NCBI GenBank assembly: GCA_947630925.1
Contig: CANRJM010000006.1
Coordinates: 62,001-126,000 of the forward strand
Length of the DNA stretch: 64,000 bases
Direction of reading: 5' to 3'
Source: an uncultured Lachnospiraceae bacterium
Lineage (GTDB): Bacteria > Bacillota > Clostridia > Lachnospirales > Lachnospiraceae
Shown: positions 1 through 8,639 of the stretch, piece by piece
Layout: each line of letters opens with the position of its first letter
How positions within the stretch are numbered: the stretch's first letter is position 1
Position numbers and translations under genes: made by a program
The notes under the pieces: model-generated
The model's input: the letters and a program-made list of their open reading frames with translations, nothing else
Told to the model about the DNA's origin: nothing
The model's database searches: none

Positions 1-2
1 GC

Positions 3-290
3 TCTATTTTATTTTTGTTAGGAGAATATAATCTGATCAGCTATGGCCGTTTTAACGATAAAGAAAGAGCAGTAGTCGTTATTAACCGCAGTGAGGAAGA
101 GCGTCAGGTGGATATACCGGTATGGAGACTTGGCGTGATAAGTCAGCAGCGTATGGCAAGCCTGTTTACTACAAACAGGGGAGGCTATTCGGAGGAAACA
201 CAGACATACGCAGTAGATAATGGTTTTATTCATGTCACTTGTCCTCCGGTATCAGGGATTATCATTAAGGATATGGAAACTTTCGTATAG
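3..290 (+). CDS. C-terminal end of a GH13-type alpha-glycosidase (partial)
   Basis: The frame is open to the left edge of the window, so this is the last ~95 residues of a gene that starts upstream. The readable part (LLGEYNLISYGRF..., then RAVVVINRSEEE, ending GIIIKDME) matches the C-terminal beta-domain of neopullulanase/alpha-glucosidase-type GH13 enzymes, where a tract on the cell's own energy (v-v-x-N-R) precedes a short all-beta domain. No catalytic residue lies in the visible part, so substrate specificity cannot be read. A strong hairpin follows 54 bases after the stop. Other carbohydrate enzymes with a similar tail are possible. Confidence 0.6.
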   Translation, partial: SILFLLGEYNLISYGRFNDKERAVVVINRSEEERQVDIPVWRLGVISQQRMASLFTTNRGGYSEETQTYAVDNGFIHVTCPPVSGIIIKDMETFV

Positions 291-343
291 GGAAAAAGAA
301 TGATATAATAAATGGGAATGTAACACGATATAGAAAATGAGAA

Positions 344-388
344 CAATGGAGCGGTACGCCAACTGTTGGTATACCGCTCCATTGTTTT
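344..388. terminator. Bidirectional intrinsic terminator
   Basis: A 13-bp perfect stem (344-356 with 372-384) continues into an inner 5-bp stem (359-363 with 365-369). A T-run follows on the plus strand and an A-rich flank (T-rich on the minus strand) precedes it. It sits between convergent genes and can serve both. Confidence 0.85.
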
Positions 389-403
389 ATGAAAAGGATT
401 TGG

Positions 404-1129
404 TTAATGATTTATCTGTAAATTATTGTCCGTATTTTTCTTTTTCTTTCGTACAATGATTTTACACCGGGCAGTTTTACCGTTTGCAATCCGTGCCATA
501 ACGTATGTGCTGCCGATTTTTTTCCCGTGAATCACACCACGCTTTCCAATGGATACGATTTTGGGGTTTAGAGACCAGAATATCGGTCTTTCTTTTGTGA
601 TGCTTGGCCGGATTGTTACAGATAATTTAGCCTTTTGCCCCTTTCTTATCTTGCGTACGGATTGATGGAACATAATACTCGCCGCATGAGGGGAAACGGT
701 AATTCTGGCTCTTAAAGTTCTTTTTTCTTCAAAAAAGAAAAAAGGGCTCCTTGATATTTTTATGATAATTTTAGCAGTCCCCGAGCGGATACCCGTATAC
801 CGGCATGTGGTATCTGTCTCCTGTTCTACAGAGAGGACAGAAGGATTGTTGCTTCGAAAGGAAATGTTACAGTCTTTTGGGAGATCCGATATAGATAAGA
901 TCTCGCTATCGTCCTGGAAGATATTCCTTGGGTGTTTTTCGATATGGGCGTCGCATGCAAACTTCTTCTGCTTTAAGCGCAGGGAACGCACAGAGGCTTT
1001 CAGAGAAGTTTGTACTGCCGTTTTCTTTATAGCCGTTTTTGTTTTAGCAGCCGAACTTGTCTTTGCCGGCGCAAAAATGAGAAGCAGTATCATACTTCCC
1101 AAAAAAAGTTGTAATTTTTTATTCTTCAT
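404..1129 (-). CDS. Secreted protein with bacterial Ig-like (Big_2-type) domain
   Basis: The protein has 241 residues from the ATG at 1129, chosen because GGAG sits five bases upstream; an in-frame ATG nine codons earlier has no such site. It opens with a signal peptide (MKNKK, a hydrophobic stretch, then a small-residue site near SSAA). The C-terminal ~80 residues carry the pattern of a Big_2-like domain (KGQKAKLSV..., W-S-L-N-P-K-I-V-S-I, G-V-I-H-G-K-K-I-G-S-T). The middle also looks like a diverged beta-sandwich. It is very rich in Lys and Arg, which suggests the cell envelope. No enzyme domain or sorting motif is visible. The exact role is unknown. Confidence 0.6.
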   Translation of the reverse strand: MKNKKLQLFLGSMILLLIFAPAKTSSAAKTKTAIKKTAVQTSLKASVRSLRLKQKKFACDAHIEKHPRNIFQDDSEILSISDLPKDCNISFRSNNPSVLSVEQETDTTCRYTGIRSGTAKIIIKISRSPFFFFEEKRTLRARITVSPHAASIMFHQSVRKIRKGQKAKLSVTIRPSITKERPIFWSLNPKIVSIGKRGVIHGKKIGSTYVMARIANGKTARCKIIVRKKKKNTDNNLQINH

Positions 1130-1221
1130 CAAAACTCCATTCTCGTATTTGATCATACATGTTATATAATTTATTATAACGGAAATTATATTTATTGTAA
1201 AATACTCTGATGGCAGAAACT

Positions 1222-1273
1222 TGTCAAAAAAATCTTTTTTTTGACATAAATTTATGATAGCTTACGGTATGAT
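1222..1273 (+). promoter_or_regulatory. Inverted repeat and promoter-like elements before the two-component operon
   Basis: TGTCAAA (1222-1228) is mirrored by TTTGACA (1240-1246), with A and T runs between them forming an almost continuous palindrome. TTGACA (1241-1246) is followed 21 bases later by TATGAT (1268-1273). A 21-base gap is too long for an ordinary sigma-A promoter but is known for Spo0A-activated ones. An alternative is TTGTCA (1221-1226) with CATAAA 18 bases on. Confidence 0.35.
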
Positions 1274-1349
1274 AAAGATCATATATTGTTGTTACCATGA
1301 AGTGAAGAGATATCGGTTCAATGGTTCAGGAAAGCGAGGAAATTATCGG

Positions 1350-2051
1350 ATGGAGTATATTTTAATTGCAGATGATAATCAGAATATTATTGATATCCTG
1401 ACTACATACGTTAAGAAAGAGGGATACGAGCCGATTGTGGCTAAGGACGGAGTAGAAGCAGAGCGTATGTATGAGGAATATTTACCGGCAGCGATTCTTT
1501 TAGATGTTATGATGCCGTTTAAGGACGGATATGAGGTATGCCGTAGTATCCGTAAAAAATCAAGCGTACCGATTATTCTGATTACGGCGCGGGGAGAAGA
1601 TTTTGATAAGATTATGGGATTGGATATCGGAGCAGACGACTATATTGTTAAGCCGTTTAGCCCGAATGAGGTTATGGCAAGGCTGCGCGCCGTACTTCGC
1701 CGGATTAACCGTTCCGGAGAAGGGGCGGAAGATGGCAATGTAGTGAAGATTAGCAATATGATTGTCAATTTGGAAGAATATTCCTTTTGCATTGATGGAA
1801 AAAGGATTCCTCTTACAAAAAAAGAGATTGAGACGATGTGGACATTTGCGTCCAATCCAAATAAGGTTTTTACAAGAGATAACCTGTTAGACAGTTTGTG
1901 GGGATATGATTATTATGGAGACAGCAGAACGGTAGATTCCCATATTAAGCGTTTGCGGGCAAAATTAGATACCATGGAACATCCCAACTGGTCTATAAAA
2001 ACAATATGGGGCGTAGGATATAAATTTGAGATTAATGAAGAGAGTATTTAA
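1350..2051 (+). CDS. OmpR/PhoB-family response regulator
   Basis: This 233-residue regulator begins at the ATG at 1350 (MEYILIADDNQ), with GAGG ten bases upstream; the frame extends further left but without receiver-domain sequence. The receiver domain (1-~120) shows the acidic pair near residues 7-8, the phosphoacceptor Asp52 in LLDVMMP, and the conserved Lys in IVKPF. The winged-helix DNA-binding domain follows (~140-230), with the typical TRTVDSHIKRLR recognition region. It is followed 34 bases later by a histidine kinase gene, so the two form a two-component system. The target regulon and signal are not visible. The upstream palindrome could be an autoregulatory operator (inference). Confidence 0.92.
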   Translation: MEYILIADDNQNIIDILTTYVKKEGYEPIVAKDGVEAERMYEEYLPAAILLDVMMPFKDGYEVCRSIRKKSSVPIILITARGEDFDKIMGLDIGADDYIVKPFSPNEVMARLRAVLRRINRSGEGAEDGNVVKISNMIVNLEEYSFCIDGKRIPLTKKEIETMWTFASNPNKVFTRDNLLDSLWGYDYYGDSRTVDSHIKRLRAKLDTMEHPNWSIKTIWGVGYKFEINEESI

Positions 2052-2085
2052 GATAGTTTTTCGGTGGAGAAAGGGTGCTTGACGG

Positions 2086-3603
2086 ATGGCGAACAAAGGG
2101 AATGTAAGAATCAGATTGTGGCGGTATATCCAGCGGAATGATGTAGTACTGCACATTTTTACCTCATTTGCATTTGTGCTTGCGCTTACCGGCGGATTGA
2201 TTGGCTGTATCTTTGTATCGTTATATCAGAAAAATTACGTCAATTCTTATACAAAACTTTTGACACGTCAGGGGAAAATTATCTCAAAGCGTGTAGCAAA
2301 TTTTGAAAATAAACAAAAGGAAACGCTTTTTCAAAAATATAGCGTCTATATTGATGAAATGGAACGCGCGGAAAATACGGACGTATGGATTGTAGCCAAG
2401 GAAAGTGCAAATGAACCTCTGGAGGCGGGCTTTGTCAATGCGGATGCAGATCGGGACAATTTATCAAAAGAAACCTACGAGGTATTAAAAAAGGCGTATA
2501 GTGGGAAAATTGCTTCTAATTCCAGTTTTGACAATACATATGGCATGACAACATTAAGCGTAGCCGTACCCATTCAACACATAAAAAGTAAAGAGGTTTG
2601 CGGAGCTGTTCTGATGGTGTCTATGATAGACAGACAGACAATGGGAATCAGCGAAGGGAAATATTTAATTACGCTCAGCGTATTGGCGGCGATTCTGATT
2701 TCTTATATTGTAGCTATCTTTTTCTCAAAATATCTGTCCAGGCCGCTTGAGAAGATTGGTAAGAGAGTGGGGAGTCTGGCGAAAGGGGATTATTCTAAGA
2801 TTCAGGTTAAAAAACCGTATTCCCAGATTGGCATTTTGGAGCATTCCCTGGATCGTTTGGCGGCTAAGTTAAGGCGCGCAGAGAGGGAAAGAGAGGATTT
2901 GGAGCAGGCAAGAAGAGACTTTTTTGCCAATGTCTCCCATGAGCTTCGAACGCCGATTACGGTCATATCCGGATATGCAGAAACTCTGGCGGATGGGATG
3001 ATACAAGAGCAGGAACAGGCGGAGACGTTGTATCGCCGTATGCTTCAGGAATGTCGGGAAATGGATCGGCTTGTTGGGGATTTATTTACGTTATCCAAAA
3101 TGCAGAATCCTGATTTTGTCATTGATATGGAGCCGGTAAGCCTGGTGCAGATTTTCAGGGATGTGATACGGAGAGGACGTGTGATTGGCAAGGAACGGAA
3201 TATTACGATTGCTTTTGAAACTCCGGAAGAAGACACCTGTATGATTATGGGCGATTATGGAAGATTACGTCAGATGTTTATGATTATTGTGGATAATGCC
3301 ATAAAGTTCTCCCGGGAGAACGGCAGAGTTGAGATCCGTATTTTAAAGAAGGATGAAATGTATCATGTTTCGATCAGAGATTATGGGATTGGCATTTCCG
3401 AGGAACAGCAACGGTATATTTTTGAAAAATTTTATACTTCAAAAATGCGTCAAAACGAGAAGGGAACCGGCCTTGGACTGATGATTGCCAAGCAGATTGC
3501 CCTGCGTCATAACAGCGATATAGAAGTCGACAGTGTTTTGCAGGAGGGGACTACGTTTTCATTTTCTTTTCAGGAATGTACATGTTTTGACGGATTTGAA
3601 TAA
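2086..3603 (+). CDS. Membrane sensor histidine kinase
   Basis: The 505-residue partner of the preceding regulator. TM1 is at about residues 23-47, an extracellular sensing domain of ~140 residues follows, then TM2 near 190-212, a HAMP segment, the HisKA dimerisation domain with His285 in VSHELRTP, and an HATPase domain with the N-box Asn404 (VDNAIKFS), G1 (DYGIGI) and GTGLGL. All catalytic parts are present, so it should be an active bifunctional kinase. The extracellular part resembles a single-Cache fold by length only, and the ligand is unknown. No clear hairpin terminator follows the stop. Confidence 0.92.
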   Translation: MANKGNVRIRLWRYIQRNDVVLHIFTSFAFVLALTGGLIGCIFVSLYQKNYVNSYTKLLTRQGKIISKRVANFENKQKETLFQKYSVYIDEMERAENTDVWIVAKESANEPLEAGFVNADADRDNLSKETYEVLKKAYSGKIASNSSFDNTYGMTTLSVAVPIQHIKSKEVCGAVLMVSMIDRQTMGISEGKYLITLSVLAAILISYIVAIFFSKYLSRPLEKIGKRVGSLAKGDYSKIQVKKPYSQIGILEHSLDRLAAKLRRAEREREDLEQARRDFFANVSHELRTPITVISGYAETLADGMIQEQEQAETLYRRMLQECREMDRLVGDLFTLSKMQNPDFVIDMEPVSLVQIFRDVIRRGRVIGKERNITIAFETPEEDTCMIMGDYGRLRQMFMIIVDNAIKFSRENGRVEIRILKKDEMYHVSIRDYGIGISEEQQRYIFEKFYTSKMRQNEKGTGLGLMIAKQIALRHNSDIEVDSVLQEGTTFSFSFQECTCFDGFE

Positions 3604-3641
3604 TTGTTTCCATAAATTTATCATTTTCAAAATTTTTCTAG

Positions 3642-3674
3642 TTGTATTTTTGCCAAAAAGGTATATACTATAAT
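3642..3674 (+). promoter_or_regulatory. Promoter of the 6S-like RNA
   Basis: TTGTAT (3642-3647) is followed 16 bases later by TATACT (3664-3669), and TATAAT (3669-3674) overlaps it. Either -10 places the start just before the RNA's closing stem. Confidence 0.55.
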
Positions 3675-3680
3675 TAAGAT

Positions 3681-3865
3681 AAAAATAAGCCTGGGATGTA
3701 CGAGAACCCCTGATATTTTGAACCTACACCAATTGATTGGGATTCCTACATTTTTGCGATAATGTCAAGCCTCCTTAGCAGTGGAAGACAGATTCGCATA
3801 TGCGGTTGCCCACCTAGCATATGCTAGGAGTCAAAATTCAGGAAACGGCATTTTGGGTGTATAGA
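3681..3865 (+). ncRNA. ssrS: 6S RNA (RNA polymerase-binding regulator)
   Basis: No protein is encoded here. The 5' segment CCTGGGATGT (3690-3699) pairs over ten positions, with G-U pairs, with GCATTTTGGG (3848-3857), giving the long closing stem expected of 6S RNA. Inside are the CTGATATTTTGAACCTACA tract typical of clostridial 6S RNAs and a GCGGTTG...CCTAGCATATGCTAGG hairpin near 3803-3832. A promoter lies directly upstream and a terminator directly downstream, so it is an independent transcript of about 180-220 bases. 6S RNA binds sigma-A RNA polymerase by mimicking an open promoter. The identification rests on recognition and hand-folding; a covariance search with RF00013 would settle it. 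Confidence 0.72.
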
Positions 3866-3873
3866 AAATGATA

Positions 3874-3905
3874 GAGACTACATCGTTAAGGTGTAGTCTC
3901 TTTTT
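3874..3905 (+). terminator. Intrinsic terminator of the 6S-like RNA
   Basis: A 9-bp perfect stem, GAGACTACA (3874-3882) with TGTAGTCTC (3892-3900), is followed by TTTTT. Confidence 0.85.
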
Positions 3906-4013
3906 GGGGTTTCGGTTGCATTACGTGAAAGAGTTTAGTATACTGGTAACGATATGGTTTATGATAACGTATCGAATCTATACATTACAGAGCGAAGAAA
4001 TGGAGGAAGAAAA

Positions 4014-4988
4014 TTGGCACAAAAAGGAGATTTATTATCATATCGGCCGGATATCAAGGTATTGGATGCAACAATTCGAGACGGAGGTCTTGTGAATGAC
4101 TTTTTCTTTACGGATGAGTTTATCAAAAATTTATATAAGGCAAACGTAAAGGCCGGCGTGGACTATATGGAGTTTGGCTACCGGGCGGACAAAGAGATGT
4201 TTCATGAAAGTGAGTTTGGTAAGTGGAAATTTGCGTCAGATGAACATATCCGTGAGGTGGTCGGAGAGAATAATACGGATTTAAAGCTATCGGTTATGGC
4301 GGATGTAGGAAGATGCAACTATAAAGAGGACATTCATGACAGAAGTGAGAGTCCTCTGGATATGATTCGCGTTGCTACTTATGTTAATACGATGCCTGCT
4401 GCAATTGATATGGTAGAGGACGCCAAGAATAAAGGATACGAGGTAACCTGCAATATTATGGCGATTTCCAATGCGAAAGAATCAGATATTGCTGCTGCGC
4501 TTGATATGCTGGGAAAGAGCTGTGTCGATGGGATTTATATTGTGGACAGTTTCGGTTCCCTGTTTCCGGAACAAATTCGTAAGATTTCCGACCAGTATCT
4601 TGAGATCGGCGAAAAATATGGTAAATATATCGGTATGCATGCGCATAATAACCAGCAGCTTGCTTTTGCAAATACGATTGAAGCATGCGCGCAGGGGGTT
4701 TCTTATCTGGACGCTACAATGAGCGGTATGGGACGAGGCGCAGGCAATTGCGCTATGGAACTTCTACTTGGTTTTCTGAAAAATCCGAAATATAAGTTGT
4801 TTCCTGTAGTCCAATTTATTGAAAAAGAAATGGTAGCGTTGCATCAGGAGGGCTTAGAATGGGGCTTTGATATTCCTTATATGCTGACAGGACATTTGAA
4901 TCAGCATCCACGTGCGGCGATTGCAGCAATGAAAGAAGGACGTAAGGATTATACGGAATTCTACAAAGAAATCATTGATAAGGACTGA
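4014..4988 (+). CDS. HMGL/DRE-TIM-type aldolase-domain protein
   Basis: A 324-residue protein. The TTG at 4014 is chosen as start because GGAGG (4002-4006) sits seven bases before it; the nearest in-frame ATG is 60 bases up with no such site. The metal-binding aldolase signature is clear: DATIRDGG near the N-terminus, HAHNN in the middle (His-X-His ligands) and the glycine-rich SGMGRGAGN loop. This family (HMG-CoA lyase, isopropylmalate/homocitrate synthase, 4-hydroxy-2-oxovalerate aldolase) cleaves or forms a C-C bond at a 2-oxo acid or acyl-CoA. The short length, without a regulatory domain, is closest to 4-hydroxy-2-oxovalerate aldolase-like proteins. The substrate is unknown. murI follows four bases on. 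Confidence 0.8.
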   Translation: MAQKGDLLSYRPDIKVLDATIRDGGLVNDFFFTDEFIKNLYKANVKAGVDYMEFGYRADKEMFHESEFGKWKFASDEHIREVVGENNTDLKLSVMADVGRCNYKEDIHDRSESPLDMIRVATYVNTMPAAIDMVEDAKNKGYEVTCNIMAISNAKESDIAAALDMLGKSCVDGIYIVDSFGSLFPEQIRKISDQYLEIGEKYGKYIGMHAHNNQQLAFANTIEACAQGVSYLDATMSGMGRGAGNCAMELLLGFLKNPKYKLFPVVQFIEKEMVALHQEGLEWGFDIPYMLTGHLNQHPRAAIAAMKEGRKDYTEFYKEIIDKD

Positions 4989-4992
4989 AACG

Positions 4993-5766
4993 ATGGAGAA
5001 TAGAGAACCAATCGGTGTATTTGATTCGGGGGTAGGCGGCATCAGTTTGCTTCGTGAATTGGTTAAGATCATGCCAAATGAGAATTATTTGTATTTAGGG
5101 GATTCTCAAAATGCTCCTTATGGTACGAAATCTCTGGAAGAGGTTAGAAGACTGACATTGGAGAATGTTGATATTTTATTATCTCATGGCGCAAAGGCGG
5201 TTGTTGTAGCCTGTAACACGGCTACAAGCGCTGCCGTTGCCATTCTGAGAAAAAAATTTCCGGATCTGCCCCTTGTAGGAATTGAGCCGGCGATTAAACC
5301 AGCGGTATTGTATAAACAAAATTCCCGTGTCGTAGTCATGGCGACGCCAATGACATTGCGGCAGGAAAAATTTCAAAAGCTAATGAAGCAGTATGAAGAT
5401 CAGGCACGTATCGTTCCACTGCCATGTCCCGGGCTGATGGAATTTGTTGAACGTGGCGAACTGGAGGGAGAACGGCTGAAAACGTATCTGGAAAAACTTT
5501 TCCGTCCGGTCCGTAAAGAACCAATTGATTCTATTGTGCTTGGATGTACGCATTATCCCTTTGCAAAAAAGATGATTGAAGAGACGGTAGGACACGAAGT
5601 GGCTATCTTTGACGGAGGAAATGGGACGGCGAGAGAGATGCGCCGTCGGCTGATGGTAGCTGGGAAATTGACGAAATCAGAAAAAAAGGGAACTGTCTCC
5701 TTTTTAAACAGTCGTGATACAGAAGAAGAACGAGAACTATGTGAATTTTTGTTCGCACAGAAATAA
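4993..5766 (+). CDS. murI: Glutamate racemase
   Basis: A 257-residue cytoplasmic enzyme that converts L- to D-glutamate for peptidoglycan. The start at 4993 (MENREPIGVFDSGVGG) has AAGGA eight bases before it. The substrate-loop DSGVGG and both catalytic cysteines are present, Cys74 in ACNTATS and Cys185 in LGCTHYP. Length is normal for the family. It lies four bases after the aldolase gene, so both are probably co-transcribed. Its stop codon abuts the stop codon of the facing minus-strand gene without any spacer. Confidence 0.95.
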   Translation: MENREPIGVFDSGVGGISLLRELVKIMPNENYLYLGDSQNAPYGTKSLEEVRRLTLENVDILLSHGAKAVVVACNTATSAAVAILRKKFPDLPLVGIEPAIKPAVLYKQNSRVVVMATPMTLRQEKFQKLMKQYEDQARIVPLPCPGLMEFVERGELEGERLKTYLEKLFRPVRKEPIDSIVLGCTHYPFAKKMIEETVGHEVAIFDGGNGTAREMRRRLMVAGKLTKSEKKGTVSFLNSRDTEEERELCEFLFAQK

Positions 5767-6183
5767 TCAGAAAATTCGATAATGCGGAATCTGGTATCCA
5801 AGGAGAAGATATTCCATATAGTCGTGCAGAAGTATGGCAGGACAGGATAGTAAAAACCAGAGATTTGAGTATAACAGGCAAATCTGTCCCTGAAAATTAT
5901 ACTGTTGTCCTGAATAATCCCATACATTTAAATGGAGCTGCCGGTTGACGATCATGCCAAATGCCAGCTCAATGCCGGTAATCATAATGCCGCAAAAAAT
6001 CATCTGGCTTACAATGGAGGCGGAATCCCCTAAAACAAACTGGATGACGCCGATTAAGATAAAGCAGAGTCCGCCGGCTAAAAACATGGAGATATGAGAA
6101 TACCCTCTGGCAAGCAGTTCAATACCGCAATATAAAAAACCACCTGTAAAAAACATGATGGCATATGCCTGAAGTTGTGTCAT
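5767..6183 (-). CDS. Small multi-pass membrane protein, putative CmpB-type ABC transporter permease
   Basis: A 138-residue protein with about four predicted membrane segments. The stretch LNVWDYSGQQYNFQGQIC followed by LLYSNLWFLLS is characteristic of the family called putative ABC transporter permease / ABC_trans_CmpB (PF06541, from memory), which despite its name has little functional evidence. An AAGGA-like site precedes the ATG. No transporter ATPase is adjacent. Its last base touches the stop of murI on the other strand. Confidence 0.7.
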   Translation of the reverse strand: MTQLQAYAIMFFTGGFLYCGIELLARGYSHISMFLAGGLCFILIGVIQFVLGDSASIVSQMIFCGIMITGIELAFGMIVNRQLHLNVWDYSGQQYNFQGQICLLYSNLWFLLSCPAILLHDYMEYLLLGYQIPHYRIF

Positions 6184-6455
6184 AATATTCTTCCTTTCTA
6201 TCTTTTTAATGTTCTTTTCATATAATAAATAGTTTCTCTCTAAAATAAATCGTTATACTATAAATATAAAAAAACAAAAATTTTCCTATTTTTTTCGTTT
6301 TTTTTTTTGCACATATTATGATAACATAAAGAATGGAGATAAGAAGCCGATGTATCAGAAGGCGAAAATCTTCCTGTAATAAAGAACTGTAGCGTGAAAA
6401 ATAAACGGGAGTGTCGGTTTTCCGGGCATAAACGTTCTCAAAGTGGAGATGAAAT

Positions 6456-7649
6456 ATGAACGAACAGATTTTAAAAACATTAGACGATGCAATTTCTTCA
6501 AATTTAATAGAAAACAGCAAAGATCCGGATGGCATTGTAGGCGCCGCGGTATGCGTCATACATAAGGGGAATGACGTGTATCGCAAGGAATATGGACAGG
6601 CGGACAAGGAAAAGCAGATACCAATGGCGCCGGACAGCATTTTTCGATGCTATTCTATGACCAAACCCATTACGTCCGTTGCTGTTATGACATTAGTTGA
6701 AAAAGGGCTGCTTGCCCTTTCGGATCCGGTCAGCAAATATCTTTCGGGGTTTCGGAATCAGAAAGTGCTGACCGAGGACGGTCTGGTTCCGGTCGAGAGG
6801 GAGGTTGTTATTCAGGATTTATTAGATATGACAGCCGGAGTGGTTTATCCGGATGCATCTTTTCCGGCAGGAAAAATAATGCAGGATATGATTGATGAAT
6901 ATTACCGCAAAATTTTTGAAGAGGATACGCCGACTACCACGTATGATTTGGCCAATTTAATCGGGCAGCAGCCGCTTGCTTTTCAACCGGGAGAAAGATG
7001 GTGTTACAGTTTTTGCGCAGATGTATTGGGCGCTGTTATTGAGGTAGTGTCGAAAAAGACTTACGGCGAGTATTTAAAGGAGACAATCTTTGAACCGTTG
7101 GGGATGAAGGATACGGATTTTTATGTACCGGAGGAAAAACAGAATCGTTTTTGTCAAAATTACCAATATATGCCGGAAACAAAATCCTTAGAACCTTGTA
7201 CCTGGCAGCATTTGGGATTATCCTATATGCATTTGAAAAAGCCGGCGTTTGAATCCGGTGGAGCAGGTCTGGTCTCTACAGTGGAGGATTATTCCAGGTT
7301 TGTTAAAATGATGCTGGCAAAGGGAGAATATCAGGGAAAAAGGATTTTAGGACGCAAGACAGTTGAATGGATGACCCAGAATCATTTGAATGAGCAGCAG
7401 TTGAAATCTTTTGACTGGGAACAGTTAAAAGGATACGGGTATGGAAATCTGATGCGTGTTATGATTGATGAGGCACACGCAGACAGTTTCGGCTCAAATG
7501 GAGAATTTGGATGGGATGGATGGCTTGGTTGTTATGTCTGCATGGATCCAAAGGAAGAACTTGCCATTATTTACGTTATCCAGAAATGCGGCGGCAATGG
7601 TTTCCGCGATATCGAAGTCATCCGGAATATTGTATATTCGGCATTATAA
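6456..7649 (+). CDS. Serine hydrolase of the class-C beta-lactamase / family VIII esterase type
   Basis: A 397-residue protein. The nucleophile motif S-M-T-K (SxxK) lies near residue 67, followed by a typical helix (PITSVAVMTLVEKGLL). A tyrosine motif YSFCADVLGAVIE stands where YxN is expected, with F/C instead of the usual Asn context, and GWDGWLG near the C-terminus replaces KTG as in many esterases of this fold. There is no signal peptide, so it is probably cytoplasmic. GGAG is seven bases before the ATG. It may be an esterase, D-aminopeptidase-like enzyme or peptidase; beta-lactam hydrolysis is not implied. It stands alone between two long intergenic stretches. Confidence 0.82.
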   Translation: MNEQILKTLDDAISSNLIENSKDPDGIVGAAVCVIHKGNDVYRKEYGQADKEKQIPMAPDSIFRCYSMTKPITSVAVMTLVEKGLLALSDPVSKYLSGFRNQKVLTEDGLVPVEREVVIQDLLDMTAGVVYPDASFPAGKIMQDMIDEYYRKIFEEDTPTTTYDLANLIGQQPLAFQPGERWCYSFCADVLGAVIEVVSKKTYGEYLKETIFEPLGMKDTDFYVPEEKQNRFCQNYQYMPETKSLEPCTWQHLGLSYMHLKKPAFESGGAGLVSTVEDYSRFVKMMLAKGEYQGKRILGRKTVEWMTQNHLNEQQLKSFDWEQLKGYGYGNLMRVMIDEAHADSFGSNGEFGWDGWLGCYVCMDPKEELAIIYVIQKCGGNGFRDIEVIRNIVYSAL

Positions 7650-7827
7650 CGGCCTGCGCCATTAAAAATCCGGATAAAAAAATGGCAACAATTGAAAACG
7701 TTATAAAAAATCATTTCGCAATTTGGAAAGTATATTATTGTTCATTTTACAGATAATACTATTACAAATTCATTACGAAAATAAGATTATTAAGAAAGTA
7801 ACAGTAGAAATGGAGGAAAACTGTAAA

Positions 7828-8373
7828 ATGAAAGCAACAGGAATTGTACGTCGAATAGATGATTTAGGAAGAGTGGTAATACCAAAGGAGATTCGTAGGA
7901 CCCTTAGAATCCGGGAGGCGGATTCGTTAGAAATTTATACGGACAGAGAAGGAGAGATTATTTTAAAAAAATATTCGCCAATCGCTGAAATGGGCGAATT
8001 GGCGAAGCAGTATGTCGATGTTTTAGCACAGATGTCCGGTGTGATTGCGGCGGTAACAGACTGTGAACATTTTATTGCCGTTTCGTTAAGCGGTAAGAAG
8101 GAACTGCTGCAGAAACCGATTCATAAGGACTTGGAAAAGGCAATTATCAACAGGGAAAGGGTGTCAGCCTCTGCAAATTCCGGAAATTACATTAAAGTAT
8201 CGGATGAAGCATCCACTTATGAATATGAAGCGATGTGTCCGATTATTTCGCAGGGAGATGTAATCGGCGGGGTAATTCTTTTATCTAAAAATGCCAATAA
8301 AAAAATTGGCACAGAAGAGGAAAGCCTTGCGGAGTTTACAGCAAATATTCTGAGCAAACAGATTGAACAGTAA
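7828..8373 (+). CDS. spoVT: Stage V sporulation protein T (AbrB-type regulator)
   Basis: A 181-residue transcription factor that tunes late forespore gene expression. The start at 7828 (MKATGIVRRIDDLGRVVIPKE) is preceded by GGAGG eleven bases away. The N-terminal ~50 residues are the swapped-hairpin SpoVT-AbrB DNA-binding domain, nearly identical to the consensus, and the C-terminal ~125 residues form a GAF-like sensor domain. Length matches the family. It has its own terminator downstream. In Bacillus spoVT lies close to the rqcP/yabP block, as it does here. Confidence 0.93.
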   Translation: MKATGIVRRIDDLGRVVIPKEIRRTLRIREADSLEIYTDREGEIILKKYSPIAEMGELAKQYVDVLAQMSGVIAAVTDCEHFIAVSLSGKKELLQKPIHKDLEKAIINRERVSASANSGNYIKVSDEASTYEYEAMCPIISQGDVIGGVILLSKNANKKIGTEEESLAEFTANILSKQIEQ

Positions 8374-8420
8374 AGTTCTGATATCATATTAGCGAAAGAA
8401 ATTAATGCGTAAAGATAGAA

Positions 8421-8453
8421 AACCTCTTTGAAATGCTGCCAAAGAGGTTTTTA
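8421..8453 (+). terminator. Intrinsic terminator after spoVT
   Basis: Ten-base stem AACCTCTTTG (8421-8430) with CAAAGAGGTT (8440-8449), followed by a short T-run. Confidence 0.85.
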
Positions 8454-8562
8454 TTGATGACGGGAAACTGCTTGAAACATGACGGAACGGACCCGGTCAT
8501 AGGAATAAATATGAAAAATATCTGAAAAATGGTATAAATAGGTAATGAATTGGCGAAAAAAC

Positions 8563-8591
8563 TTGACAAATCCCTGTAATAAGGGTATAAA
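8563..8591 (+). promoter_or_regulatory. Sigma-A promoter of the HU gene
   Basis: Perfect TTGACA (8563-8568), a 17-base spacer and TATAAA (8586-8591). This is one of the strongest promoter sequences in the window, as expected for an abundant protein. Confidence 0.85.
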
Positions 8592-8639
8592 TAGAAATGT
8601 AAGTTTTTTACGGAAATATTTTTTGAGGAGGATTTATCC

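Noticed and set aside
3868-4095. Short plus-strand frame overlapping the aldolase start
   Set aside because: Different frame; GGAGG at 4002 fits the aldolase TTG start instead, and its upstream part overlaps the 6S terminator.
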